Below are positions 50,521 through 59,163 of a DNA stretch of 64,000 nucleotides, piece by piece. Under the pieces are notes generated by a model that saw nothing but the letters and a program-made list of their open reading frames with translations, ran no database searches and was not told the origin of the DNA. Source of the DNA: Paenibacillus lupini. Its GTDB lineage: Bacteria; Bacillota; Bacilli; Paenibacillales; Paenibacillaceae. The position numbers were made by a program, and so were the translations under genes. Where the stretch lies: positions 682,001 to 746,000 of the forward strand of contig NZ_JAASRW010000001.1 of NCBI RefSeq assembly GCF_011761355.1, given 5' to 3'. Each line of letters begins with the position of its first letter. Position 1 is the stretch's first letter.

Positions 50521-50576
50521 CCCAGTTAGCTGAACAGCTTGCCGGCGAGATCCTGCAGGCTGTTCAGCTAACTGGG
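50521..50576. repeat. 18-bp perfect inverted repeat containing the repeat's 5' module
   Basis: CCCAGTTAGCTGAACAGC (50521-50538) and its exact complement (50559-50576) flank a 20-base centre. The right arm is the start of the dispersed repeat copy. Confidence 0.75.
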
Positions 50577-50657
50577 AACAATAGTTCAACACCAACACGA
50601 CAGCAGCAAGAAAGTAATCGGCTGATCGGCTGTTGTTTTTGCTGAAGTAATGGGCAG
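50559..50657. repeat. dispersed intergenic repeat, full copy
   Basis: CAGCTAACTGGGAACAATAG, then TTCAACACCAACACGACAGC, a loose stem with ATCGGCTGATCGGCTG, then GCTGAAGTAATGGGCAGT. The hairpin is less regular than in other copies. Confidence 0.7.
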
Positions 50658-50741
50658 TTTGGTTCCAATATGTGGATTTGTAGATTCTTTACTGAACGTT
50701 CTCAATATGTTATATTAATTGAGGGAATACCTGCATAATGT

Positions 50742-50918
50742 ATGGATTGGGTTAAGGGTAATGGCAAGAATCTCGGTTTCCAAAGAAAAGCTTCACTGTA
50801 TTACTCATATTTCGATGAAGCACCTGGAAGAATAAGGGCAATTGCGGTAGTCAGTCGAGTTATCTTACGCCTATTTAAAATGAGTATTCTCAAAACTAAT
50901 CTCCGAAAGAAGCTCTAA
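50742..50918 (+). CDS. possible 58-residue hypothetical protein
   Basis: ATG with 58 codons (starts MDWVKGNGKNLG, later YYSYFDEAPGRIRAIAVVS) to TAA. It is basic at the C terminus. No strong ribosome site is seen, and the region is otherwise gene-free, so it may be a gene fragment. Confidence 0.25.
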   Translation: MDWVKGNGKNLGFQRKASLYYSYFDEAPGRIRAIAVVSRVILRLFKMSILKTNLRKKL

Positions 50919-51099
50919 AGCATAGTTTACAATGAAGTTTATTAGCGCAGCTAAATCACACAACACACAAAAACAACAGAGTAAGCTACGTTGCATTTTT
51001 TTTACAACATTGAGAATGATCGTTCTCGTTAGAAAACAAGTATTGAGTAAAACTTGCTTACCGTACTTACTACGTATCAAAACGTTGACCGAGTAGCTT

Positions 51100-51272
51100 C
51101 AAGAAAACATTTCATATGCTCAAAGAGCATTATTACTGAAGCCACATAACCTTCTGATGATGGTCAAGGTTACTTAAGGTCACCGGGCATCTATACGGAA
51201 AAGCATATTGAAGGTTTGAAAAAGGTTACGGATGCGGTACATGAAGCAGGTGGATTAATATTTATCCAATAA
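51100..51272 (+). pseudogene. fragment of an Old Yellow Enzyme (NADH:flavin oxidoreductase) gene
   Basis: In one frame TYYAQRA-like SYAQRA appears near 51117. After a shift, LITEAT follows, then a stop, then SDDGQGYLRSPGIYTEKHIE and GLKKVTDAVHEAGGLIF, ending in TAA. This is the conserved ITEAT...TPGIYT...GWKxVTDAVH block of the OYE family. Only about 55 codons of about 360 remain. Confidence 0.75.
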
Positions 51273-51316
51273 ACGATATGGATTTAAGATAAATGAGAAG
51301 AGGAGAAGATGAAGAA

Positions 51317-52315
51317 TTGAAAGCTGCACAAATGGAGAAATATTCAAAACAAATCCAATTAGAAATAAACAATATAAAAATACCTGAAATCAATAAGCAT
51401 GAGGTTCTTATCAAAGTAAAAGCTGCAGGTGTAAATCCCTTAGACATCCTTATTTTAAATGGTAGTATTCGCATGATTGCCGATTATGACTTCCCTTTAA
51501 CTTTAGGAAACGAACTATCCGGCGTTATAGAGGCTGTTGGAAAAGATGTTGTGAAATTCAAGGTTGGAGATCCCGTTTATACGAGGCTGCCAATAAAGAA
51601 AATCGGAGCTTTTGCTGAGTATGCGGCAGTCCATGAGGATGCGATTTCTGTTATGCCTAAAAATCTTTCTTTTATTGAGGCCGCCGCGGTACCCCTCACG
51701 GCTTTAACTGCATATCAAGCCTTGCATGATGTACTTCATGTTCAACCCGATAAAAAATTATTTATTCCTGGAGGAACCGGCGGCTTTGGTACGATGGCTA
51801 TCCCGATTGCCAAATCGATGGGGTTATATGTGATTACGAGTGGCAGTGAAAGAGGGAGATCACGTACACTGTCCATCGGCGCTGATCAATTCATTAACTA
51901 TAAAGAGGAAAATTATTTTGATTTGCTATCTAATATCGATTATGTTATCGATACATTGGGGGCAAAAGAAATTAAAACGGAACTTGCTATACTCAAACCC
52001 CAAGGGAAATTGGTATCATTGAAGGCTTTACCCAATTACCGCTTTGCCGCTGAAAATAACTTTCCAATATGGAAAAAGCTATTGTTTGGTTTAGTAGGTG
52101 CTCGTATAGATCGATTAGCAGTTAAACAGAATAAAGAATATCGCTTCTTATTCGTGTCCGCCAATGGCATGCAATTACAAAAACTGACGAAACTAGTTGA
52201 GGATGAAGATATTAAGCCCGCTATAGATTCAGTTTATAATTTTGATGACATTAACAAGGCTTTAATTAAAGTTTCTACTGGTCACTCCGAAGGAAAAGTG
52301 ATTGTAACCTTTTAA
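51317..52315 (+). CDS. MDR-family NADP-dependent oxidoreductase (quinone-reductase-like)
   Basis: 332 residues. KAAQMEKYSKQIQLEINNI, then VKAAGVNPLDILILNGSIR, LGNELSGVIEAVGKDV, and Rossmann motif FIPGGTGGFGTMAIPIAK. No catalytic zinc cysteines. The TTG at 51317 is chosen because family proteins begin at this KAAQ and an AGAGGAGA site lies upstream. The open frame starts at ATG 51293. Next to an OYE remnant, so the locus once carried two flavin/NADPH enone or quinone reductases. Confidence 0.85.
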   Translation: MKAAQMEKYSKQIQLEINNIKIPEINKHEVLIKVKAAGVNPLDILILNGSIRMIADYDFPLTLGNELSGVIEAVGKDVVKFKVGDPVYTRLPIKKIGAFAEYAAVHEDAISVMPKNLSFIEAAAVPLTALTAYQALHDVLHVQPDKKLFIPGGTGGFGTMAIPIAKSMGLYVITSGSERGRSRTLSIGADQFINYKEENYFDLLSNIDYVIDTLGAKEIKTELAILKPQGKLVSLKALPNYRFAAENNFPIWKKLLFGLVGARIDRLAVKQNKEYRFLFVSANGMQLQKLTKLVEDEDIKPAIDSVYNFDDINKALIKVSTGHSEGKVIVTF

Positions 52316-52448
52316 GGAGAGGATATTTGCATTTTGGAAATAAGCTCGAAAGGTGTCTTGGCATAAACACCGCATTGACGCTTCGTAGCATTTGGTTGTT
52401 TACGCTATTGGTGAACAATTTATTGCGGACGTTTGGAAAGTTGTAAAA

Positions 52449-53339
52449 CTATCCATATAAGTCCTGAATCTGTGTCAAGAATGTTTTGGCAGCAGCGGAG
52501 AAGACCTGATGTTTTTTCCAAACCATATTCAATCCGGACTCGAGTCTAGGCTCAAGAGGTCTAAAACACAGTCTGCTATCATCAGACGTATTTACGATTT
52601 TATCTAGTGTTAGAGCATAACCAATGCCTTCTTCAACCATAATCGAGGCATTATAGGCCAAGTTGTAAGTGGCTATGATATTTAGTTTATCGAATTCGTC
52701 ACCAAACCAATCCGCAAACTCATTCTTTGAAAATGTTTGCTTTAGCGCCTGTCTAGAGCAAATGAGCGGAACTTGAAGTAAATCAGCGGGTTGAATCACA
52801 TCCTTGCGAGCTAGAAGACTGTCTTTCCTCATTATAACGCCCCAAACGTCTTTGGCGGGCAAATTCAAATAATTGTATTTTGAAACATCAGCCGGTTGAA
52901 TAAGTATGCCAAAGTCGAGCAGTCCTCTATTGATCCGCTCCGTTACGTCATCTTCGTTCCCGCTGTAGAGATGATACCGTATATGTGGATATTTTGACTG
53001 TAAGTTCTTTACTACTCGTGCAATTTGTTTCATGGCATCTGTTTCCCCGCTGCCTATATATACATCCCCACTAACAGTTTCCTCCATAGACCGGAACTCA
53101 GTCTCTAATTTATCCACCATCTCAATGATTTCCTCAGCTCTTCTTCTCAAAAGCGTTCCTTCTTCTGTGAGGATAATATGGTGGCTACTGCGAATAAATA
53201 GTTTTTTTCCTAACATTTGTTCAAGATCCTTTAATTGTCTGGACAAGGTTGGCTGTGTTAGATGTAAAAAGTCTGCAGCAGCCGTAATGCTTCCTTCACT
53301 AGCGACAGTTAGGAAATAACGTAATACTCTTACCTCCAT
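52449..53339 (-). CDS. LysR-family regulator
   Basis: 296 residues. N-terminal winged HTH (RVLRYFLTVASEGSITAAAD, LTQPTLSRQLKDLEQMLGKK) and periplasmic-binding-like effector domain (VYIGSGETDAMKQIARVV onward). The ATG at 53339 has AAAGGAGAT upstream, and the frame runs 21 codons further without a ribosome site. It is divergent from an SDR remnant and the MFS exporter, its likely target. LysR proteins of the CynR/YwbI kind often control such neighbours. Confidence 0.85.
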   Translation of the reverse strand: MEVRVLRYFLTVASEGSITAAADFLHLTQPTLSRQLKDLEQMLGKKLFIRSSHHIILTEEGTLLRRRAEEIIEMVDKLETEFRSMEETVSGDVYIGSGETDAMKQIARVVKNLQSKYPHIRYHLYSGNEDDVTERINRGLLDFGILIQPADVSKYNYLNLPAKDVWGVIMRKDSLLARKDVIQPADLLQVPLICSRQALKQTFSKNEFADWFGDEFDKLNIIATYNLAYNASIMVEEGIGYALTLDKIVNTSDDSRLCFRPLEPRLESGLNMVWKKHQVFSAAAKTFLTQIQDLYG

Positions 53340-53507
53340 CGACATATCTCCTTTTTTTGTTTCCATACTACATGTTAATGAAATGCTTTTCAAGCATATC
53401 ATGTTATGAGATATGAGTATTTGTTATGTGGAAATAACACGTCTAAAATAAATACAAACAGCTTTTTTGATCCACTTTATTATAAAGAAATCGGAGGGAA
53501 TTCAAAT

Positions 53508-53678
53508 ATGAATAGAGAAAAGGTTTGGTTTATCACGGGAGCTGGCCGAGGCATGGGTAAAATAATCGCGATAGCTGCCTTGAATGCAGGAGGTATTGCT
53601 GAGCAGAAGATTGTCGATCTTCAAGCCCAAGTCAATGCTTACCGAGAGCTTTCGTCAGCTATGGCGTATGAGGATTAA
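53508..53678 (+). pseudogene. SDR gene with in-frame internal deletion
   Basis: ATG after CGGAGGGAATTCAAAT. MNREKVWFITGAGRGMGKII is a normal SDR N terminus with the TGxxxGxG motif, then after GG the frame jumps to IAEQKIVDLQAQVNAYRELS, the C-terminal helix of the same family, and stops. The catalytic YxxxK and about 200 residues are missing. It is in frame and translatable, and overlaps the MFS start, so it may survive as a coupling leader. Confidence 0.75.
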
Positions 53679-54846
53679 TCGCAACCATTTAGTTGTCTAT
53701 GTATTAACGTTTGGGGTTTTCAGTATCTTAAATACCGAAATGGGCGTTATCGGAATTTTGCCTTTAATCTCGGACCACTTTCAGGTCAGCATATCCGCTG
53801 CAGGGCTGATCGTGAGCCTATTTGCACTTGCGGTTGCTATCTCTGGCCCCATTTTGCCCCCATTGTTCTCGGGGATAAATCGTAAAAAAATGATGCTATT
53901 TGTACTTGGCATTTTTATTGTGGGCAATATCGTTTCTGCTATTACATCAGACTTTGCCGTGTTGTTGATTGCACGTGTCGTACCCGCTTTTTTTCACCCG
54001 ATTTATTGTTCCATGGCCTTTACGGTCGCAGCTGCTTCCGTTAACAGAGATGATGTATCAAAGGCAGTAGCGAAAGTCTTCATTGGCGTTTCGGCGGGCA
54101 TGGTACTTGGGGTGCCGGTTACCAGTATGATCGCGAGTGCAGCATCTCTGGCTTACGCGATGTTGTTCTTTGCGGTTGTAAATACATTCGCCTTCATCGT
54201 AACGCTTTTATTCGTTCCGTCTATGCCTGTTGCGAATAAGCCTTCTTATGGCATTCAATTGCGAGTCTTAAGAAGATCTGCTGTTTGGTTGTCCATTTCC
54301 GCGGTTATCTTCATGAACGGAGCCGTATTCGGAGTATACAGTTATCTTGCGGAATACTTGGAAATCGTGACTCATTTGACTTGGAACACTATTAGTTTGA
54401 TGTTATTCCTTTACGGTGCGGCCAATATGGTTGGAAACATGATCGCAGGGAGGCTGCTTACTCATCATGCATTAAGTACAATAAAGCGATATCCTTTTGT
54501 ATTAGGCGGCGTCTACATCCTCATGTTAATCCTCGGCCAGTTCAGCGTACCAATGGTCTGCATGATTGTGATCTGGGGAGTATTGGGAGGGATAGGCGGC
54601 AATATTACTCAATATTGGATTGTCGCTTCCGCGCCGGATGCGCCTGAATTCGCAAACGGAATCTTCCTGACATCTGCTAACTTGGGAACAACGATAGGTG
54701 CAAGCGTATGCGGGCTTTTCATAACGGGAATGGGTGCGCCATACGTCTTACTTGGGGGGATCTTGTTTGTTGTATTAAGCGTTGCGGCCATTTATCCAAA
54801 AATTTTAATAGAGGGTCGAACGGAGGTTGCTCATGATGATAGATAA
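53668..54846 (+). CDS. MFS exporter, DHA1 type
   Basis: 392 residues from ATG 53668, inside the end of the SDR remnant. 12 transmembrane helices. ILNTEMGVIGILPLISDHFQ in helix 1, SLFALAVAISGPILPPLFSG, then FHPIYCSMAFTVAAASVN and the mid-loop SIKRY region. It resembles the AraJ/YdhP/CmlA-like drug and sugar-efflux group. There is no separate ribosome site, so translation is probably coupled to the remnant. Likely controlled by the divergent LysR gene. Confidence 0.85.
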   Translation: MRINRNHLVVYVLTFGVFSILNTEMGVIGILPLISDHFQVSISAAGLIVSLFALAVAISGPILPPLFSGINRKKMMLFVLGIFIVGNIVSAITSDFAVLLIARVVPAFFHPIYCSMAFTVAAASVNRDDVSKAVAKVFIGVSAGMVLGVPVTSMIASAASLAYAMLFFAVVNTFAFIVTLLFVPSMPVANKPSYGIQLRVLRRSAVWLSISAVIFMNGAVFGVYSYLAEYLEIVTHLTWNTISLMLFLYGAANMVGNMIAGRLLTHHALSTIKRYPFVLGGVYILMLILGQFSVPMVCMIVIWGVLGGIGGNITQYWIVASAPDAPEFANGIFLTSANLGTTIGASVCGLFITGMGAPYVLLGGILFVVLSVAAIYPKILIEGRTEVAHDDR

Positions 54847-55051
54847 GCAAGCAGGTGCCATGAATGCATTGACCCAATTGGCAGCAGCCGAATCAAAGGA
54901 CCTATAAAAATTTATGCAGCCGATCCGGGATAGGTCAGCTCGGGTATGGGGGGCATCCGCTCCAAGAACTCCAAAATATGCTGTCGAGTTGATCCTCGGG
55001 TTGGTAAAATTGGGGGCGGAAGGACCACATTATGGGTTCTTCAGGGATTGA
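54833..55051 (+). pseudogene. C-terminal remnant of an SDR gene
   Basis: After ATGATG behind ACGGAGGTTGCTC, frames give MNALTQLAAAESKDL (stop), KIYAADPG (stop) VSSGMGG, and after a shift SAPRTPKYAVELILGLVKLG, AEGPHYGFFRD and TGA. This is the ordered C-terminal half of a short-chain dehydrogenase (SK-NALTxxLA, then NPGxVxTxMGG). It has two nonsense codons and a frameshift. Confidence 0.8.
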
Positions 55052-55137
55052 CCTAACGGGGGAACATAGTTGAGTAGTCAAAACGTAACAAAGCTGCCGA
55101 TCATATGACGGCAGCTTTGTTACGTTTTGGGCAGAGT
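55049..55137. repeat. dispersed repeat copy; hairpin terminates the amidase gene
   Basis: GACCTAACGGGGGAACATAG, then TTGAGTAGTC, a 19-bp perfect stem AACGTAACAAAGCTGCCG with its complement (55081-55128), then GGGCAGAG. The stem is shared with the copy at 60514. Confidence 0.8.
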
Positions 55138-55143
55138 ACGAAC

Positions 55144-56253
55144 TTACCTGCTGAAGTAATCCTCCAGTCCATTCGCAATTGCTTTGGCTGCTTTTCTCTG
55201 GTAGTCGGAGCCGCGGACGATGGATTCATCTTTTGCGTTGGACAAGAAGCCGAGCTCTATGAGTGCGGATACCGTATCATTTTCCCGCAAAACGTGAAGA
55301 TTGCCGTATGAGATCCCGTTGCTCTTCAAGCCGATGCCGTCCGCAAGCCTGTTTTCTATTGCACGGGCCAATGGCCGATCTTTCGTATCCGAATAATAGA
55401 AGGTAAGTATGCCGGACGTATTTTTCTCCGAAGAATTATAATGGATGCTGACGAATGCGTCCGCACCGGCGGATTCGCTTATTTGGACCCTATCGGAAAG
55501 CTTGGGCTTCTCCTCATTCTTCGTTCTTGTCATGAGGACGCGCGCTCCGCGGCTGCGAAGCTCATCCTCTAGGTAGAAGGAAGTGCTCAAATTAAGCTTT
55601 TTCTCAATCGTTTCATATGTAGTTCCTATCATTCCGGGATCGTCTCCACCGTGACCGGGGTCGATTACGATTACTCTTCCCTTAAGGTTCTTTGATTTTC
55701 CAGTTGAAACCGCCGCCGTTCGTGTTTCGCCCTTCGCGATATAACGATCCGATACCCAGCCGAGTAGCTTATCCGGGGTTTGGACCCGAACCCATCCTTC
55801 CTGGTTGTCCATTATCGTAACAGTCTCACCCTTTTTTAAATATCCCAGAATTTCATGGTCTAATCCGGCGCCTGCCCTGACCCGAAGCCCATCGGCCAGC
55901 ACAGTCGCCCGGGCGGCTGCAGAGCTCTTCTGCACGCTGTCATCTTGAACTGTCACCGATGCTGTAACGACATTGCCATCGATTTTCTTCATATAATGTC
56001 CTGCCGCCCAACCGGAGACGCGGTCCGACTTGATGCGCAGCCAGCCATACTCTTCAGCTGAAACGGTGACAATCTCGCCATTCTTCAAACCACCTACAAT
56101 CAACGAATCACTCGACGGCTCGCTGCGGACATTCAATGAGTCGGTATATACCTTGGCCGTATAACTACCGCTTGCTTCCGCCCGGTTTGGTATATAACCG
56201 GAAATACTAATTAACCCACAGATCAAAATTGTCAGGTATACAATCTTTTTCAT
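55144..56253 (-). CDS. N-acetylmuramoyl-L-alanine amidase with two SH3 domains
   Basis: 369 residues. Signal peptide to about residue 27. SH3_3 domains at about 33-90 (DSLNVRSEPSSDSLIVGGLK) and 115-175 (DGLRVRAGAGLDHEILGYLK). Amidase_3 catalytic domain at about 193-367 with zinc ligands in VIDPGHGGDDPG and YETIEKKLNL, then VSIHYNSS, and catalytic glutamate in ALIELGFLSN. It cleaves the amide bond between MurNAc and the stem peptide at the cell surface. AAAGGAGACTTAT precedes the ATG. A sporulation or autolysin role is possible. Confidence 0.9.
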   Translation of the reverse strand: MKKIVYLTILICGLISISGYIPNRAEASGSYTAKVYTDSLNVRSEPSSDSLIVGGLKNGEIVTVSAEEYGWLRIKSDRVSGWAAGHYMKKIDGNVVTASVTVQDDSVQKSSAAARATVLADGLRVRAGAGLDHEILGYLKKGETVTIMDNQEGWVRVQTPDKLLGWVSDRYIAKGETRTAAVSTGKSKNLKGRVIVIDPGHGGDDPGMIGTTYETIEKKLNLSTSFYLEDELRSRGARVLMTRTKNEEKPKLSDRVQISESAGADAFVSIHYNSSEKNTSGILTFYYSDTKDRPLARAIENRLADGIGLKSNGISYGNLHVLRENDTVSALIELGFLSNAKDESIVRGSDYQRKAAKAIANGLEDYFSR

Positions 56254-56561
56254 ATAAGTCTCCTTTAATATTCTTAGGATGCGTAGGTCTACTATTATAC
56301 CTGAAATTACTAGATTCGTTGCGCCACCAAAGAACTAGATTTTCTAAAGAGGATTATTGATCAATTGGTATACATAAATCAGGCTATTTGCACCACGCTA
56401 TGCGTAGAACGCTATCATAGTGAACATAGTCATTAGGATATGAAATATTCAATTCTAGCAGTGCTTGTTGAGAAAGAATTGGCTGTTTAGGCCCATTCCA
56501 CAGAGTTCAATAAGTCCGATAGAATAGGTTTAAATTGAGGAACAAAGGAGAAGATTACGTT
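56254..56561. other. divergent intergenic region, amidase/LysM
   Basis: No gene supported. A degenerate 5' module of the dispersed repeat (GCTATCATAGTGAACATAGT) lies at 56411-56430. No operator was assigned. Confidence 0.4.
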
Positions 56562-57650
56562 TTGAATAAGAGAAGCACACGCAGCAGCAAACATTCCAAA
56601 GGCAGCTTGGCATCTTTAAAACTAACAAATCTCAGCATCTATATGGCGATAGTCATCATTCTTGTTGGCATTTTCGGAGTATTGTACGGCAAATATACGA
56701 ATAAAGTTGATTCTACGCTTCCGCTAGCTGCCGGGGATACTGAGCAAGCCAATGGGCAGAACAGAATTGGCGAACCATCTGAATCGGATTCCCTTAATAA
56801 GGGGAATGGCGGAAACGAGCCATTGGCAGATGACCCCATCCCCGCCGGAACCGTTGACAGTGAAGAGGAACAAGAGCCTTCAGAGGATTACGATGATGTG
56901 ACAGAAGAACCTGCTCCTCCTGCATCCAACACACCGGTCAGAGAAAGCGATAAGCCGACGGAGACGCCCAAGCCTGAACAGATAGAAAAAACTATGCAAG
57001 AAAATAAGGATTATGGCAATAAATCAATGGAAGGCCTTGCTAAAACAGTGAAGCTTCCAACCACCTATGTGGTCCAAAAAGGCGATACGCTAAGCTTGAT
57101 ATCCGAGAAGTTCTATCATTCTAAGGAGCATTATGCGCTTCTTGCAGAGCATAACCATATCTTGTTTATTAATGATATGAAAGCGGGAGATACGCTTAAG
57201 ATCCCGGCTTTGTCATCAACAACCGGCTCGAAAGATGGCGGCCAGCAAGGAACCAAAGACTATTCGAAAATACATTTGCCCGCTACCTATCTGATCCAAG
57301 TAGGTGATACGCTGTCAGGGGTTTCCAGAATGTTCTACAAATCGGCGGAATATGTGGATTATATCGCGAAAGAAAACAACCTTGATAAAAATGTAGGCTT
57401 GAAAGCAGGCACCCACCTCATCATTCCTTCCCTGAAAAACTACAAGCCTGATGAAGAAAATGGGGCAGTAGAATCTTTATCCGATTACGAGACATCCGAT
57501 CATACCGTAAAGAGTGGTGAGACGCTCTACAGCATCTCTAAAATCTATTACGGCTCCGACAAATATGTGATGTTCATCGCGGATTACAATCATATTGTAA
57601 ATATTGATAATGTGAAAGCCGGTACGGTGCTGAAAATTCCAAAGGCTTAG
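56562..57650 (+). CDS. membrane-anchored protein with three LysM domains
   Basis: 362 residues from a TTG start with AAAGGAG eleven bases before it. A basic N terminus, one transmembrane helix (about residues 25-45: IYMAIVIILVGIFGVLYG), then a Pro/Glu/Asp-rich linker to about 165. LysM modules begin at TTYVVQKGDTLSLISEKFY, ATYLIQVGDTLSGVSRMFY and HTVKSGETLYSISKIYYG. All three should bind peptidoglycan on the outer face. It is divergent from the amidase, so a wall-remodelling pair is likely. Confidence 0.85.
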   Translation: MNKRSTRSSKHSKGSLASLKLTNLSIYMAIVIILVGIFGVLYGKYTNKVDSTLPLAAGDTEQANGQNRIGEPSESDSLNKGNGGNEPLADDPIPAGTVDSEEEQEPSEDYDDVTEEPAPPASNTPVRESDKPTETPKPEQIEKTMQENKDYGNKSMEGLAKTVKLPTTYVVQKGDTLSLISEKFYHSKEHYALLAEHNHILFINDMKAGDTLKIPALSSTTGSKDGGQQGTKDYSKIHLPATYLIQVGDTLSGVSRMFYKSAEYVDYIAKENNLDKNVGLKAGTHLIIPSLKNYKPDEENGAVESLSDYETSDHTVKSGETLYSISKIYYGSDKYVMFIADYNHIVNIDNVKAGTVLKIPKA

Positions 57651-57672
57651 GTCATCGAAACCTGATAGATAA

Positions 57673-57697
57673 AGGCTCCGCCATAGCGGAGCCTCTG
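57673..57697 (+). terminator. terminator of the LysM gene
   Basis: GGCTCCGC-CATA-GCGGAGCC perfect 8-bp stem, 23 nt after the stop. The T-run is short. Confidence 0.65.
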
Positions 57698-57816
57698 ATG
57701 AGCAAATCCTGAATTTGGTGTGAAAGCCAAGTTAGTGTTCTGCATTATGATTGGGTATGCCGTAGAGAATGAGATTCATGGCCGGATCAGAATAGTTATT
57801 AACTAGGTCAATTTGT

Positions 57817-57904
57817 TGAGCTAACTGGGAACTTTAGTTTAAAACAACAAGCAGGCAACAGATCATAGGTCTGCTGCCTGCTTGTTGTTGAAGAATGGGC
57901 AGGA
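57817..57904. repeat. dispersed intergenic repeat, full copy
   Basis: GAGCTAACTGGGAACTTTAG, then TTTAAAACAACAAGCAGGCA, a long stem AACAACAAGCAGGCA with complement, then TTGTTGAAGAATGGGCAGG. One of the best-preserved copies. Confidence 0.85.
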
Positions 57905-58002
57905 TTGCTCAGCAAGTACGACAACACATAGAAAGGAGGTCAACCAGTAAGTTCTGGTGACCTCAAAATATGCCTAACAGGAACTCCAATGCTAAAGATG
58001 AT

Positions 58003-59025
58003 CTATTCGTTTGTACTAAGTGCCAACAAGTGTTTTAGGTTGTCATCAATAAATTTATTATCGGCACTGTTGATTCCGCGACCTGCAAAATGGCCCCAGA
58101 TCGACTCAATAGGCTTAAAAACAGCATTAGGTATGAGCTTAGCCTCATATTCGTTATCATCCGCCGGGCAGAAGAGATCCGTACTGCCTGGCATGACGCA
58201 GGCAAGAGCTTTAATGCTTTTGAGTGCCTCATCGAAATCTCCGTCATAAAGTGGATTTGCACTTATATCTGCATTTTGGCCAGTCCATAACATGGTCAGG
58301 ACGTTGTGCGGGTCCATCATCATAAAGCTATCTTCCCAGACGCCAACCACAAAATCAGCTAACGAGTCAAATCCCATCACACGATATAGTTCCTCTCTAT
58401 AAAATGCCTGCGATAAGCCCCATCCTGCATAAACACGGCCAACTGCGCGCATATCTGCGGAAGTCAGCTGGTTTATTTTACTTGAATTGAAGCCTACTGC
58501 CGCCATGAGCGGAGCTTTCATACCTTCCAAGACCAAATATGTTTGGGGAGAAGTTTTTGCAATTCCTGCAAAAGGTGCAATTCGCTCCACCATCTCTGGA
58601 TAACTTGCTCCCCATTGGAATGATTGAATACCTCCCATTGACCATCCAACTACGAGAGCAATTTTTTTAATGTCGAATTTTTCTGTCACCAGCCGATGCT
58701 GTAATTTAACGTTATCATAGATGGTTACCTGTGGGAAATTAGCCCGGTCGAATGGGGGAGGAGTGTTGCTGGGAGACGAAGATAATCCATTGCCCAGCAG
58801 ATTTGGAACGATGATGAAATATTTCTCCGGATCTAGTGCCATGTCATTTCCAATCAACCATTCATTCTGAACATGCTGGTCGCCAAAAGCAGTTGGATAG
58901 ACGATGACATTATCTTTCTTTTCATTTAATCTGCCATAAGTTTTATAAGCAAGAAAAGCGCTCGGTAACATCACTCCTGATTGCAAGGTAACGTCACCTA
59001 AATCAAAAATCTCATAATCCATCAT
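58003..59025 (-). CDS. MetX-like alpha/beta hydrolase (homoserine O-acetyltransferase family)
   Basis: 340 residues. The N terminus reads SGVMLPSAFLAYKTYGRLNE and NVIVYPTAFGD, nucleophile motif VVGWSMGGIQSFQW, then a lid region, PGSTDLFCP with the acid, and IWGHFAGRG with the catalytic histidine. The layout is that of MetX-type hydrolases, though the first strand is unlike true homoserine acetyltransferases, so the acyl acceptor is uncertain. GAAGGGAGCG precedes the ATG. It is divergent from a LysR gene, its likely regulator. Confidence 0.85.
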   Translation of the reverse strand: MMDYEIFDLGDVTLQSGVMLPSAFLAYKTYGRLNEKKDNVIVYPTAFGDQHVQNEWLIGNDMALDPEKYFIIVPNLLGNGLSSSPSNTPPPFDRANFPQVTIYDNVKLQHRLVTEKFDIKKIALVVGWSMGGIQSFQWGASYPEMVERIAPFAGIAKTSPQTYLVLEGMKAPLMAAVGFNSSKINQLTSADMRAVGRVYAGWGLSQAFYREELYRVMGFDSLADFVVGVWEDSFMMMDPHNVLTMLWTGQNADISANPLYDGDFDEALKSIKALACVMPGSTDLFCPADDNEYEAKLIPNAVFKPIESIWGHFAGRGINSADNKFIDDNLKHLLALSTNE

Positions 59026-59163
59026 GTTGTCGCTCCCTTCAAAATTAAAACAAACATTTAATTGTATTTCTTGTGCTTAGTATAGGGCTGTGGTACTTTC
59101 ATTAAAAGTGCTTAGAATTAAAGATAGCATTCAAAAATATTGAAAGTAAAAGGAAGTAGTAGA

